Shown here in pieces: positions 25,030 through 33,350 of a stretch of 64,000 bases of DNA (position 1 is its first letter; every line of letters begins with the position of its first letter). The stretch spans positions 310,001 through 374,000 of the forward strand of contig NZ_JALPVL010000010.1 in NCBI RefSeq assembly GCF_023544465.1. Direction: 5' to 3'. Below the pieces are notes generated by a model. The model did no database searches and was not told where the DNA came from. It saw only the letters and a program-made list of their open reading frames with translations. The position numbers and the translations under genes were made by a program. The DNA comes from Paractinoplanes maris. Its GTDB lineage: Bacteria; Actinomycetota; Actinomycetes; Mycobacteriales; Micromonosporaceae.

Positions 25030-27249
25030 ATGTCGCGTATCTGGGAGCGCTCCCGCGCAGTGGCCGTGATCGGGGCGGCCGTATTGGTGGCGGCGGGGGC
25101 CGCCGCGCCGGCCGCCAGCGCCGCCGAGGTCGAGCAGGTGGTGAACGGCGGCTTCGACAACGGCACGGATCCGTTCTGGGCCAACGCGGGCATGACGCTC
25201 GCGCTGACCGACGGGCAGGCGTGTGCCGACGTGCCCGGTGGCACGGCCAACAAGTGGGACGCGATCGTCGGGCAGAACGACATCGACCTGGTCGCGGGGG
25301 AGACCTACCGCTTCGCGTTCGACGCGAGTGGTGACCCGGCCGGGCGCGGGGTGCGAGCGGTGGTCGGGCTCGCGGTCGACCCGTACGACACGTACTTCGA
25401 ACAGTCCCCGGCGCTGGGCGGGACGCAGCACTATGAGTGGACGTTCACCGCCGGCGCGACCACCGCGCAGGGGCAGGTCGCGTTCCAGCTGGGCGGCAGC
25501 CCGGAGCCGTGGAGGTTCTGCGTGGACAACGTGTCGCTCGTGGGTGGTGTGCCGCCCGAGGTCTACGAGCCGGACACCGGTCCCCGCGTGCGGGTCAACC
25601 AGGTCGCGTACCTGCCCAAGGGCCCGAAGGCCGCGACCCTGGTGACCACCGCGACCACCGCCCTGCCCTGGCAGCTCGCCGACAAGGCCGGCAAGGTGGT
25701 CGCCCGCGGCACCAGCACCCCGCGCGGCATCGACGTGTCCTCCGGCCAGAACGTGCACACCATCGACTTCTCGAAGCTGAACCGCAAGGGCGCCGGATAC
25801 ACGCTGACCGCCGACGGTGAGACCAGCCGCCCGTTCGACATCGGCACCGAGGCGTACGAGAAGCTCCGGACCGATGCCCTGAAGTTCTACTACACCCAGC
25901 GCAGCGGGATCGCGATCGACGAGGCGCTGCGCCCCGGCTACGGGCGTCCGGCCGGTCACGTCGACGTCGCGCCCAACCAGGGCGACGGGAACGTGCCGTG
26001 CCAGGCCGGAGTCTGCGACTACCGGCTCGACGTGCGCGGCGGCTGGTACGACGCGGGTGACCACGGCAAGTACGTCGTCAACGGCGGCATCTCGGTGTGG
26101 GAGCTGCTCAACGCGTACGAGAGGTCGCCCGGCCTCAAGAGGGTCGGCCTGGCCATCCCGGAGAGCGCCAACCGCACCCCCGACGTGCTCAACGAGGTGC
26201 GCTGGGAGCTCGACTTCCTGCTCCGCATGCAGGTGCCCGCCGGTCAGCCGTACGCCGGCATGGCCCACCACAAGATCCACGACCAGGCCTGGACCGGGCT
26301 GCCGCTGCTGCCGCACCTCGACCCGCAGCCGCGCGAACTGCACCCGGTGTCCACCGCGGCCACGCTCAACCTGGCCGCCACCGCCGCCCAGGCCGCCCGC
26401 GTCTACAAGAAGTACGACCCGGCCTTCGCCCGGCAGGCGCTGGCTGCGGCCCGGACCGCTTACACGGCGGCCAAGGCCAACCCGGCACTGTTCGCCCCGG
26501 AGTCCGACGGCGTCGGTGGCGGCGCCTACAACGACGCCAAGGTCACCGACGACTTCTACTGGGCCGCGGCCGAGCTCTTCCTCACCACGGGGGAGAGGCA
26601 GTACCAGGCGGATGTGCTCTCGTCGCCCGAGCACACCGCCGACGTGTTCGGCGCCGGCGCCTTCGATTGGGGCAACACCGCCGCAGCGGGCCGCCTCGAT
26701 CTGGCGCTGGTGCCGAACCGGCTGCCCGGCCTGGCCGCCGTCAAGGCGTCCGTGGTCGCCGGAGCCGACAAATACCTGGCCATCCAGCGGCAGCACCCCT
26801 ACGGCGTCCCGTACGCCCCGGCCGGCAACACCTGGGACTGGGGCTCCAACAGCACGATCCTCAACAACATGGTCGTCATCGCGATGGCGCACCGGCTGAC
26901 CGGCCGCGACCGCTACCGGGACGGCGTGCTGACCGGCCTCGACTACCTGTTCGGCCGCAACGCGCTCAACATCTCCTATGTGACCGGCTACGGCGAGGTC
27001 AGCTCGCACAACCAGCACAGCCGCTGGTATGCCAAGCAGCTCGACCCGGCCCTGCCCAACCCGCCGGTGGGCACGCTGGCCGGCGGGGCCAACTCGTCGA
27101 TCCAGGACCCGTACGCCCAGAGCAAGCTCACCGGGTGCGTCGGCCAGTTCTGCTACATCGACGACATCCAGTCGTGGTCGACCAACGAGCTGACCATCAA
27201 CTGGAACGCGCCACTGGCGTCGATCGCGGCCTACGTCGCGGAGCTGTAA
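25030..27249 (+). CDS. Secreted glycoside hydrolase family 9 cellulase
   Basis: A 739-residue secreted enzyme. The signal peptide spans residues 1-31 (ending AAPAASA). A carbohydrate-binding module of the CBM4/9 type follows (about 33-178, EQVVNGGFDNG...WRFCVDNVSLVGG). Next come a CelD-type Ig-like domain (about 185-275) and the GH9 catalytic barrel (280-739). The catalytic aspartates are D341 and D344 in WYDAGDHGKYV; the acid is E720 in WSTNELTINWN. It should cleave beta-1,4-glucan outside the cell. The CelR-like site at its 5' end suggests induction by cello-oligosaccharides. Confidence 0.95.
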   Translation: MSRIWERSRAVAVIGAAVLVAAGAAAPAASAAEVEQVVNGGFDNGTDPFWANAGMTLALTDGQACADVPGGTANKWDAIVGQNDIDLVAGETYRFAFDASGDPAGRGVRAVVGLAVDPYDTYFEQSPALGGTQHYEWTFTAGATTAQGQVAFQLGGSPEPWRFCVDNVSLVGGVPPEVYEPDTGPRVRVNQVAYLPKGPKAATLVTTATTALPWQLADKAGKVVARGTSTPRGIDVSSGQNVHTIDFSKLNRKGAGYTLTADGETSRPFDIGTEAYEKLRTDALKFYYTQRSGIAIDEALRPGYGRPAGHVDVAPNQGDGNVPCQAGVCDYRLDVRGGWYDAGDHGKYVVNGGISVWELLNAYERSPGLKRVGLAIPESANRTPDVLNEVRWELDFLLRMQVPAGQPYAGMAHHKIHDQAWTGLPLLPHLDPQPRELHPVSTAATLNLAATAAQAARVYKKYDPAFARQALAAARTAYTAAKANPALFAPESDGVGGGAYNDAKVTDDFYWAAAELFLTTGERQYQADVLSSPEHTADVFGAGAFDWGNTAAAGRLDLALVPNRLPGLAAVKASVVAGADKYLAIQRQHPYGVPYAPAGNTWDWGSNSTILNNMVVIAMAHRLTGRDRYRDGVLTGLDYLFGRNALNISYVTGYGEVSSHNQHSRWYAKQLDPALPNPPVGTLAGGANSSIQDPYAQSKLTGCVGQFCYIDDIQSWSTNELTINWNAPLASIAAYVAEL
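25042..25055. promoter_or_regulatory. CelR/CebR-like operator
   Basis: TGGGAGCGCTCCCG contains a perfect 12-base palindrome (25043-25054). It differs at one base from the site TGGGAGCGCTCCCA known for the LacI-family cellulase regulators CelR/CebR of other actinobacteria. It overlaps cellulase codons 5-9 and would lie at about +13 to +26 of the predicted transcript, a position suited to blocking the polymerase. Confidence 0.75.
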
Positions 27250-27290
27250 ACCCCTCGCCTCGGCGGTGCGGGTGAGTCTACGGTGACGGA

Positions 27291-27863
27291 ATGTCCGCCG
27301 AAGCCGCCCGCGCCGCCGAGATCCTGAGCCAGCTCGCCACCCCGTTGCGGTTGCGGGCGTTCGCCGAGCTCGTCCACCGGGGCACCGAGGGGGCCTCCAT
27401 CGCCGAGCTGGCCTACACGATCGACGTTCCGGTGCAGACGGCCGGCGAGACGCTGGCCCGGCTGGTCGGCGCCGGGCTGGCCAGCGGCACGGGTAACGGC
27501 ATCTACCGCGCCGCGCCCGGGATCCTGCGTGAGACCGCGCTGGCGCTCGACCGTGAGCAGCCGATCAACCTGCTGCTGGGTGACTATCCCCCGTTGCGGG
27601 GCAACTTCACGCACGGGCGGCTGACGACGATGCCGCCGACGCTCAGTGAGCGCTACACGATGCTCGGGGAGCTGCTGGCCCGGTTCCTGGCGCTCGAGGG
27701 CCTGCACGACGAGCAGACCATCAACCGCCGGCTGTCCGCCGTGACCGACGACGTGGCCGCGGTGCGGCGCATGCTCGTCGAGACCGGCTGGCTGGAGCGC
27801 GACCAGGCCGGCACGACCTATGGCGCGGGCCGTCCGGTGCCGCGGCAGGCGCCGGTGATTTGA
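27291..27863 (+). CDS. DUF2087 domain transcriptional regulator (ArsR-like)
   Basis: A 190-residue protein with a winged helix-turn-helix (residues 3-75, LSQLATPLRLRAFAELVHRG...SIAELAYTIDVPVQTAGETLARLVGAGL) and a C-terminal DUF2087 domain. That domain is marked by RYTMLGELLARFLALEGLHDEQTINRRLSA and a C-terminal GWLERDQAGTTYG. Such proteins are putative DNA-binding regulators of unknown signal. TACGGT lies six bases before the ATG (leaderless). It ends about 30 bases before the GH15 gene, so the two may be co-transcribed. Confidence 0.88.
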   Translation: MSAEAARAAEILSQLATPLRLRAFAELVHRGTEGASIAELAYTIDVPVQTAGETLARLVGAGLASGTGNGIYRAAPGILRETALALDREQPINLLLGDYPPLRGNFTHGRLTTMPPTLSERYTMLGELLARFLALEGLHDEQTINRRLSAVTDDVAAVRRMLVETGWLERDQAGTTYGAGRPVPRQAPVI

Positions 27864-27892
27864 ACCGTCGCCCCCGGGTAACGGTGAAGGTC

Positions 27893-29692
27893 ATGGCGCT
27901 TCCGATCGAGGACTACGCGATCATCGCGGACACGCAGACCGCGGCGCTGGTCAGCCGCAACGGATCCATCGACTGGCTGTGCGTCCCACGCTTCGACTCC
28001 GGTGCCATCTTCGCCGACCTGCTGGGCGACGAGGAGAACGGCCACTGGACGATCGCGCCGGCCGGCTCGTTCAGCAGCCGCCGGCGCTACCGCGACGAGA
28101 CCCTGGTGCTCGAGACCGAGTTCGAGACCGGCGACGGCGTGGTCCGGCTGATCGACTTCATGCCGCCCCGCGACGGGGCCCCGGCCGTCGTCCGGATCGT
28201 CGAGGGCGTGCGCGGCGAAGTGCCGATGAGCATGGTGCTGCGACTGCGGTTCGACTACGGCCACGTCGTCCCCTGGGTCTATCAGGAGCAGGGCGACCTG
28301 GTCGCGGTGGCCGGCCCCGACGCGGTCTGGTTGCGGACGCCGGCCGAGACACGCGGCGAGAACATGGCCACCCGGGCCGATTTCACCGTCCGCGCCGGCG
28401 ACCGGGTCCCGTTCGTGCTCACCTGGCGCCCGTCCCACCTGACCCGCCCCGAGCCGCTCGACGCCGTGCACCAGCTGGGTGTCACCGAGGGCTACTGGCG
28501 CGGCTGGATCTCGGCCTGCACCTACGAGGGCGAGTGGCGCGACGCGGTGGTGCGCTCCCTGCTGACGCTCAAGGCCCTGACCTACGCCCCCACCGGCGGG
28601 ATCGTCGCGGCGGCCACCACCAGCCTGCCCGAGAAGCTGGGCGGCGTCCGCAACTGGGATTACCGCTTCTGCTGGCTGCGCGACGCCACGATCACCCTGC
28701 AATCGCTGCTTTACAGCGGATTCCAGTCCGAGGCCACCGCCTGGCGCAAATGGCTCCTGCGGGCGATCGCCGGCAACCCCGCGGAGCTGCAGATCATGTA
28801 CGGGGTGGCCGGCGAGCGCCGCCTCGACGAGTACATCGCCCACTGGCTCACCGGCTACGACGGCAACCCGGTCCGGATCGGCAACGCCGCCGCCGAGCAG
28901 TTCCAGCTCGACGTGTACGGCGAGGTCATGGACGCCCTGCACCAGGGCCGCCGGGCCGGGTTGAAGGCGGACGACCCGTCCTGGGGCCTGCAGGTCAAGC
29001 TGATGGAGTTCGTCGAGGAGCACTGGCGCGATCCGGACGAGGGGATCTGGGAGGTCCGCGGCGGCTCCAAGCAGTTCGTCCACTCCAAGCTGATGGCCTG
29101 GGTGGCCGCCGACCGGGCGGTCAAGGCGGTCGAGGAGTTCGGCCTGCAGGGCCCGGTCGAGCGCTGGGTGGCCCTGCGCGAGGAGATCCGCGAGGAGATC
29201 CTGACCCGCGGCTACGACGCCTCCCGCCAGACGTTCACCCAGTTCTACGGCTCGGCCGAGCTGGACGCGTCGTTGCTGATGGTCCCGCTGGTCGGCTTCC
29301 TACCGGCCAGCGACGAGCGGGTGGCCGGCACGGTGGCCGCGATCGAGCGCGAGCTGCTGGTCGACGGCTTCGTGCAGCGCTACACCCAGCACCACGACAC
29401 CGATGTGGACGGTCTGCCCCCGGGCGAGGGTGCCTTCCTGGCCTGCACGTTCTGGCTGGCCGACAACTACGCCCTGATGGGCCGCCACGACGAGGCCCGC
29501 GAGACCTTCGCCCGCCTGCTGGCGCTGCGCAACGACGTCGGGCTGCTCTCGGAGGAGTACGACACCGAGGCCGGCCGCCTGGTCGGCAACTTCCCGCAGG
29601 CCTTCAGCCACGTCCCCCTGATCGACACGGCCCGCACGCTGACCGCGGCCCTGGCCCCCAGCGAGGCGAGGGCCACCGAAGGTCTGCGCTGA
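27893..29692 (+). CDS. Glycoside hydrolase family 15 protein (glucoamylase/trehalase-like)
   Basis: A 599-residue protein of the size of actinobacterial GH15 enzymes. ALPIEDYAIIADTQTAALVSRNGSIDWLCVPRFDSGAIF begins the N-terminal beta-domain. The (alpha/alpha)6 barrel carries NWDYRFCWLRDATITL and DEGIWEVRG, with the general-acid Glu in GIWE. A second catalytic Glu likely lies near GLLSEEYD. No signal peptide is present, so it should act in the cytoplasm on trehalose or alpha-glucan oligosaccharides. ATG 27893 starts at the family boundary; an in-frame TTG at 27860 overlaps the previous stop and cannot be excluded. Confidence 0.93.
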   Translation: MALPIEDYAIIADTQTAALVSRNGSIDWLCVPRFDSGAIFADLLGDEENGHWTIAPAGSFSSRRRYRDETLVLETEFETGDGVVRLIDFMPPRDGAPAVVRIVEGVRGEVPMSMVLRLRFDYGHVVPWVYQEQGDLVAVAGPDAVWLRTPAETRGENMATRADFTVRAGDRVPFVLTWRPSHLTRPEPLDAVHQLGVTEGYWRGWISACTYEGEWRDAVVRSLLTLKALTYAPTGGIVAAATTSLPEKLGGVRNWDYRFCWLRDATITLQSLLYSGFQSEATAWRKWLLRAIAGNPAELQIMYGVAGERRLDEYIAHWLTGYDGNPVRIGNAAAEQFQLDVYGEVMDALHQGRRAGLKADDPSWGLQVKLMEFVEEHWRDPDEGIWEVRGGSKQFVHSKLMAWVAADRAVKAVEEFGLQGPVERWVALREEIREEILTRGYDASRQTFTQFYGSAELDASLLMVPLVGFLPASDERVAGTVAAIERELLVDGFVQRYTQHHDTDVDGLPPGEGAFLACTFWLADNYALMGRHDEARETFARLLALRNDVGLLSEEYDTEAGRLVGNFPQAFSHVPLIDTARTLTAALAPSEARATEGLR

Positions 29693-29734
29693 GGTGTTCG
29701 CACCTCGGGGGTCCTCATCGCGCCCGACGGGCGC
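29691..29734 (+). terminator. Two hairpins after the GH15 gene
   Basis: GAGGTG-TTCG-CACCTC at 29691-29706 begins inside the stop codon. GCGCCC-GAC-GGGCGC follows at 29720-29734. Neither has a T-tract, as is usual for high-GC actinobacterial terminators. Confidence 0.55.
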
Positions 29735-29769
29735 TCCGCGTGGAGACCGGGGCCCACTAAGCTGCGATC

Positions 29770-30558
29770 ATGACAACCCTCGCTGACCGCACCATCGCGG
29801 CCCTGCGCGCCGAGCACGACGGCCTCGTGTCGGCGCTCGGCGCCTTCACGCCCGACCAGCTCACCGGCCCGTCCGGCGCCTCGGACTGGACCGTCGCGCA
29901 GGTCTACTCCCACCTGGGCAGCGGTGCCGAGATCGCGCTGGCCGCCTTCCGGGCCGAGCTCGGCGAGGCGGAGACGCCCGGGCCCGATTTCAACCAGAGC
30001 GTGTGGGACCGGTGGAACGCCCTGAGCGCCGAGGCGCAGGCCGCCGGCTGGCGGACGTCGGACGAGGCGCTGGTGGCCGCGTTCGAGGCCCTGACGCCGG
30101 AGCAGCGCGAGACGGTGACGGTCAACCCGGGCTTCCTGCCGCAGCCGATCCCGCTGGCGTCGTTCGCCGGCATGCGGCTCAACGAGGTCGCCCAGCACAG
30201 CTGGGACATCCGCGTCGCCGCCGACCCGGCGGCCGGGCTCACCAGCGACTCGGCGGACCTGCTGGCCGAGCACCTCAGCGGTGGCCTGGGCTTCCTGCTC
30301 GGCTTCATCGCCAAGCCGGACGCCGTCGCCGAGCCGGTCGTCGCCGAGATCGCCGGCACGCCCTATCGCATCGAGATCGGCGACGACATCCGCCTGACCA
30401 CCGAGCCGTCCACCGCCACCGCCACCTTCGACGGGCCGCTGGAGTCGGCGATGCGGCTGCTGGCCGGCCGCCTGACCGCGCCGTGGACCCCGGCCGCGGT
30501 CAAGGTGACCGGCAACGTCACCCTCGACGACCTGCGGGCCGCGTTCCCCGGGTTCTGA
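29770..30558 (+). CDS. Maleylpyruvate isomerase family (mycothiol-dependent) protein
   Basis: A 262-residue protein of the DinB-like mycothiol-dependent MDMPI family. The N-terminal four-helix domain contains DWTVAQVYSHLGSGAEIAL and LNEVAQHSWDIRVA, with the probable metal-binding His residues in HLGS and QHSWD. A C-terminal MDMPI_C domain (about 180-262) follows. It may transfer or isomerise a mycothiol adduct; the substrate is unknown. TAAGCT stands six bases before the ATG (leaderless). Mycothiol use is consistent with an actinobacterial host. Confidence 0.87.
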   Translation: MTTLADRTIAALRAEHDGLVSALGAFTPDQLTGPSGASDWTVAQVYSHLGSGAEIALAAFRAELGEAETPGPDFNQSVWDRWNALSAEAQAAGWRTSDEALVAAFEALTPEQRETVTVNPGFLPQPIPLASFAGMRLNEVAQHSWDIRVAADPAAGLTSDSADLLAEHLSGGLGFLLGFIAKPDAVAEPVVAEIAGTPYRIEIGDDIRLTTEPSTATATFDGPLESAMRLLAGRLTAPWTPAAVKVTGNVTLDDLRAAFPGF

Positions 30559-30627
30559 CCTCGTCCGCGGATCGGGCGCCGGCGACCGGCGCCGGATCCG
30601 GGGCACAGCCACACAGGAACGGGGAAC

Positions 30628-30963
30628 ATGCCGTCGAATCGGATCGCGACCAAGCGCTACGGCGGCCCGGCCGAGATCGCCGGGTTCGCCGGCGTTTTCG
30701 GCGTCCTGGTGATCATCGCCGCCGGCGTCCTTTTCTCCTCGGCCCACCTCCTGTCGGACGGTTGCGTCGCCGGTTCCGGGCAGGTGCTCTGCCCGATCGA
30801 CGGCCCGGACTGGTCGCGGCCGCTGCCCGCGGCGGCCATCCTGCTGGGCCTGGTGGCCGGTCTCGTCGGTGTGGCGGCCGGCCGGCCGATCCGCAAGCCC
30901 GCCCTCGTCGCCGGGTACGTGCTGGTCGCGGTGGGTCTGGCCCTCAGCCTGCTGATCGGCTGA
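30628..30963 (+). CDS. Small membrane protein, hypothetical
   Basis: A 111-residue protein with three hydrophobic stretches (about 17-40, 68-86, 90-109). A short loop between the first two has two cysteines (SDGCVAGSGQVLCPIDG) that could form a disulfide outside the membrane. GGGGAAC precedes the ATG. I do not recognise a family. It lies between the isomerase gene and the quinone-reductase-like remnant on the other strand. Confidence 0.65.
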   Translation: MPSNRIATKRYGGPAEIAGFAGVFGVLVIIAAGVLFSSAHLLSDGCVAGSGQVLCPIDGPDWSRPLPAAAILLGLVAGLVGVAAGRPIRKPALVAGYVLVAVGLALSLLIG

Positions 30964-30972
30964 GCGCGAGGC

Positions 30973-31304
30973 TCAGACGTCCCGGCCCGTCGCGGCGGCT
31001 GTCCGCAGGTGTTCGCGACGGGCGTCCGGTGAGGTGCCGCCCAGGACCTGGAACACGGTGCCGGCCGCCCGCGAGCCGATGCGGTCGGTGACCATCGTGG
31101 TGCGCATGGCCGGGAGGACGCCGCTCGCGTTCAGCTCCGCTGCGGTGTAGCCCGCTGTGCACAGCACGACGGCCTTGCGCGTGCGGACCGGCGGGTCGGC
31201 GTGGTGGGCGAAGCCGGCGGTCACCCGGCCCGGAAGGCGGCGAGGACCTCGCGGGTGAAGCTCGGCCCGGCCGGATGCGCGTAGACGATGTGCACGTGAG
31301 CCAC
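30973..31304 (-). pseudogene. Remnant of a flavodoxin-fold NAD(P)H:quinone oxidoreductase
   Basis: From GTG 31304 the frame reads AHVHIVYAHPAGPSFTREVLAAF, the classic start of NQO/KefF-type flavodoxin-2 proteins, then stops at 31221. Another frame resumes with RTRKAVVLCTAGYTAAEL and a normal C-terminal part ending at 30973. About 100 residues of the middle, with the rest of the FMN-binding core, are missing. An internal deletion with a frame change explains this. A leaderless-type box CACAAT still lies six bases before the start, so decay may be recent. Confidence 0.75.
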
Positions 31305-31368
31305 GCCGCCATTGTGCGGGTCGGCCGGGCCGGCGGATTCTGTCGTACCCGGCACGTAGGTTGTCGGC

Positions 31369-33348
31369 ATGACGGAGACCGCCCTCACCGAAGCCGACTT
31401 CACCGCCGCCGTCGGCCAGGCGCAGGCCGCCGCCAAGTCGTATTACGACACCGGCGACGTGCTGATGACCGACGCCGACTACGACGCCCTGCTCGACCGC
31501 ATCGCCGGGGCGAAGCAGGCGCACCCCGAGTGGGACGACCGCGGGCTGACCACCCAGGTGGCGGCGGGCGTCTCCGGTGGTGGCGACGTCCGGCACCCGG
31601 TACCGATGATGTCCCTCGGCAAGATCAACGGCGACGACGGCGTCCGGGGTTTCGTCGCCACCCTCGGCGGCGAGCCCTGCCTGGTCGAGGTCAAGCTCGA
31701 CGGGCTCGCGATCCGGGTGGAATACCGGGCGGGCCGGCTCACCCTGGCCGCCCTGCGCGGCGACGGCAGCACCGGCGAGGACGTCACCGCCCAGGTCCTG
31801 CGCGGCGTCGCCGGCCTGCCCGCCCGGCTCCGCAGCGGGTGGACGGGGGAGGTCCGCGGCGAGGTCTACATGACCGTCAGCGACTTCGAGGCGGCCGGCG
31901 CCAACCGGGTGGCGGCCGGCGGCAAGCCGTTCATCAACTCGCGCGGTGCGGTCGCCGGCTCGATCCGCACCGTCGACCGGGCCTATGAGGCACCGATGAC
32001 GTTCGCGGCCTACGACCTCTCCGGCGAGTTCGCCTCCCACCGCGAGCGGATGGCCCACGCGGCCGAGCTGGGCTTCTCCGTGGCCGGGCGGCTCGCCACC
32101 GGCGAGATCCAGGTCGCGGCCGACGCCGACGCCGCGCTGGCCGCCATCGCGGGCATCGGCGAGCTGCGCCGCAGCCTCGAGTTCCCGATCGACGGCGCGG
32201 TGCTCACCGCCGACCTCGAGTCGACCCGCCGCCGGCTGGGCTCCGGCAGCCGCACACCGCACTGGGCCGCCGCGTTCAAATACCCGGCCGACACCGGCTC
32301 CACCGTGCTGCGCGACATCGAGGTCCGGGTCGGGCGGACCGGGCGCATCTCGCTGCGGGCCGTGCTCGACCCGGTCTTCGTCGACGGCACCACCATTTCG
32401 TACGCGACCTTGCACAACCCCAAGTTCGTCGAGGATCAGGGTCTCGCCATCGGCCAGACCGTCGCCGTGTGGCGGGCCGGCGACGTGATCCCGCGGGTGA
32501 CCGCGCCGATCGGCGAGCAGCCGCACGGCCTCACCCCGTGGACGCCACCCGAGACCTGCCCCCAGTGCGGCGAGCCGTGGGACAAATCGAGCCTGCTCTG
32601 GCGCTGCCACACCGCGTCGTGCAGCGCCACCAACGCCCTGGAGTATTGGTGCAGCCGCGAGGCCATGGACGTCGAGGGCGCCGGTGAGGCGCTCTGCGTC
32701 GCCCTGGTCAGCACCGGCCTGGCCAACGACGTCGCCGACCTCTACGCGCTCACCGAGGACCAGCTGGCCGAGCTGCCGGTCGGCACCACCAAGGCCGGCG
32801 GCGTCGTCCTGCTCGGCAAGCTCAACGCGGCCAAGGTCGTGGCGTCGCTCGAGCGCAGCAAGGGCCAGCCGTTCAACCGGGTCATCACCGGCCTCGGCAT
32901 CCGGATGACCGGCCGCAGTGTCGGCCGCTGGCTGGCCGCCCGCTTCAAGACCATGGACGCGTTGCGCGCGGCCACCGTCGAGGAGATCGCCGAGATCGAC
33001 AAGATGGGCCTGATCAAGGCGCAGCACGTGGTCGACGGCCTCGCCGCCATGGCCAGCGTCATCGACCGGCTGGCCGCCGCCGGCGTCACCATGAGCGTCC
33101 CCGAAACCGAGGGCGACAAGCCCCTGGAGGGCCGGACCTACGTGGTCAGCGGCAGCGTCCCCGGTTACACCCGCACCACCGTGAGCGAGCGCATCGAGCA
33201 ACTGGGCGGCCGGGCCACCGGCAGCGTCTCCGCCACCACCACCGCCCTGGTCACCGCCGAGACCACCACGACCAAGGCCATCAAGGCGGCCAAGCTCGGC
33301 ATCCCCATCATCGACCCGGCCGAGTTCGCCGAGCTGCTCGCGGGCTAG
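31369..33348 (+). CDS. ligA: NAD-dependent DNA ligase, divergent
   Basis: A 659-residue protein with all LigA domains. Domain Ia contains YYDTGDVLMTDADYDALLDRI. The adenylation domain has nucleophile K109 in EVKLDG. An OB fold, a four-Cys zinc finger (CPQC and CHTASC, about 398-424), helix-hairpin-helix repeats and a C-terminal BRCT domain (about 580-655) follow. It would seal nicks using NAD+. Several motifs differ from standard LigA (HPVPMMSLGKINGDD in place of HxxPMLSL-N-AF), so it looks like an accessory paralogue rather than the housekeeping enzyme, which would lie elsewhere. TAGGTT six bases before the ATG suggests a leaderless mRNA. Confidence 0.88.
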   Translation: MTETALTEADFTAAVGQAQAAAKSYYDTGDVLMTDADYDALLDRIAGAKQAHPEWDDRGLTTQVAAGVSGGGDVRHPVPMMSLGKINGDDGVRGFVATLGGEPCLVEVKLDGLAIRVEYRAGRLTLAALRGDGSTGEDVTAQVLRGVAGLPARLRSGWTGEVRGEVYMTVSDFEAAGANRVAAGGKPFINSRGAVAGSIRTVDRAYEAPMTFAAYDLSGEFASHRERMAHAAELGFSVAGRLATGEIQVAADADAALAAIAGIGELRRSLEFPIDGAVLTADLESTRRRLGSGSRTPHWAAAFKYPADTGSTVLRDIEVRVGRTGRISLRAVLDPVFVDGTTISYATLHNPKFVEDQGLAIGQTVAVWRAGDVIPRVTAPIGEQPHGLTPWTPPETCPQCGEPWDKSSLLWRCHTASCSATNALEYWCSREAMDVEGAGEALCVALVSTGLANDVADLYALTEDQLAELPVGTTKAGGVVLLGKLNAAKVVASLERSKGQPFNRVITGLGIRMTGRSVGRWLAARFKTMDALRAATVEEIAEIDKMGLIKAQHVVDGLAAMASVIDRLAAAGVTMSVPETEGDKPLEGRTYVVSGSVPGYTRTTVSERIEQLGGRATGSVSATTTALVTAETTTTKAIKAAKLGIPIIDPAEFAELLAG

Positions 33349-33350
33349 CG

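Noticed and set aside
23377..27018. A 1213-codon open frame on the minus strand covering the cellulase
   Set aside because: Only the part from 24861 downwards has a protein-like sequence (membrane helices and GGDEF). The rest is a GC-driven shadow of the GH9 gene.
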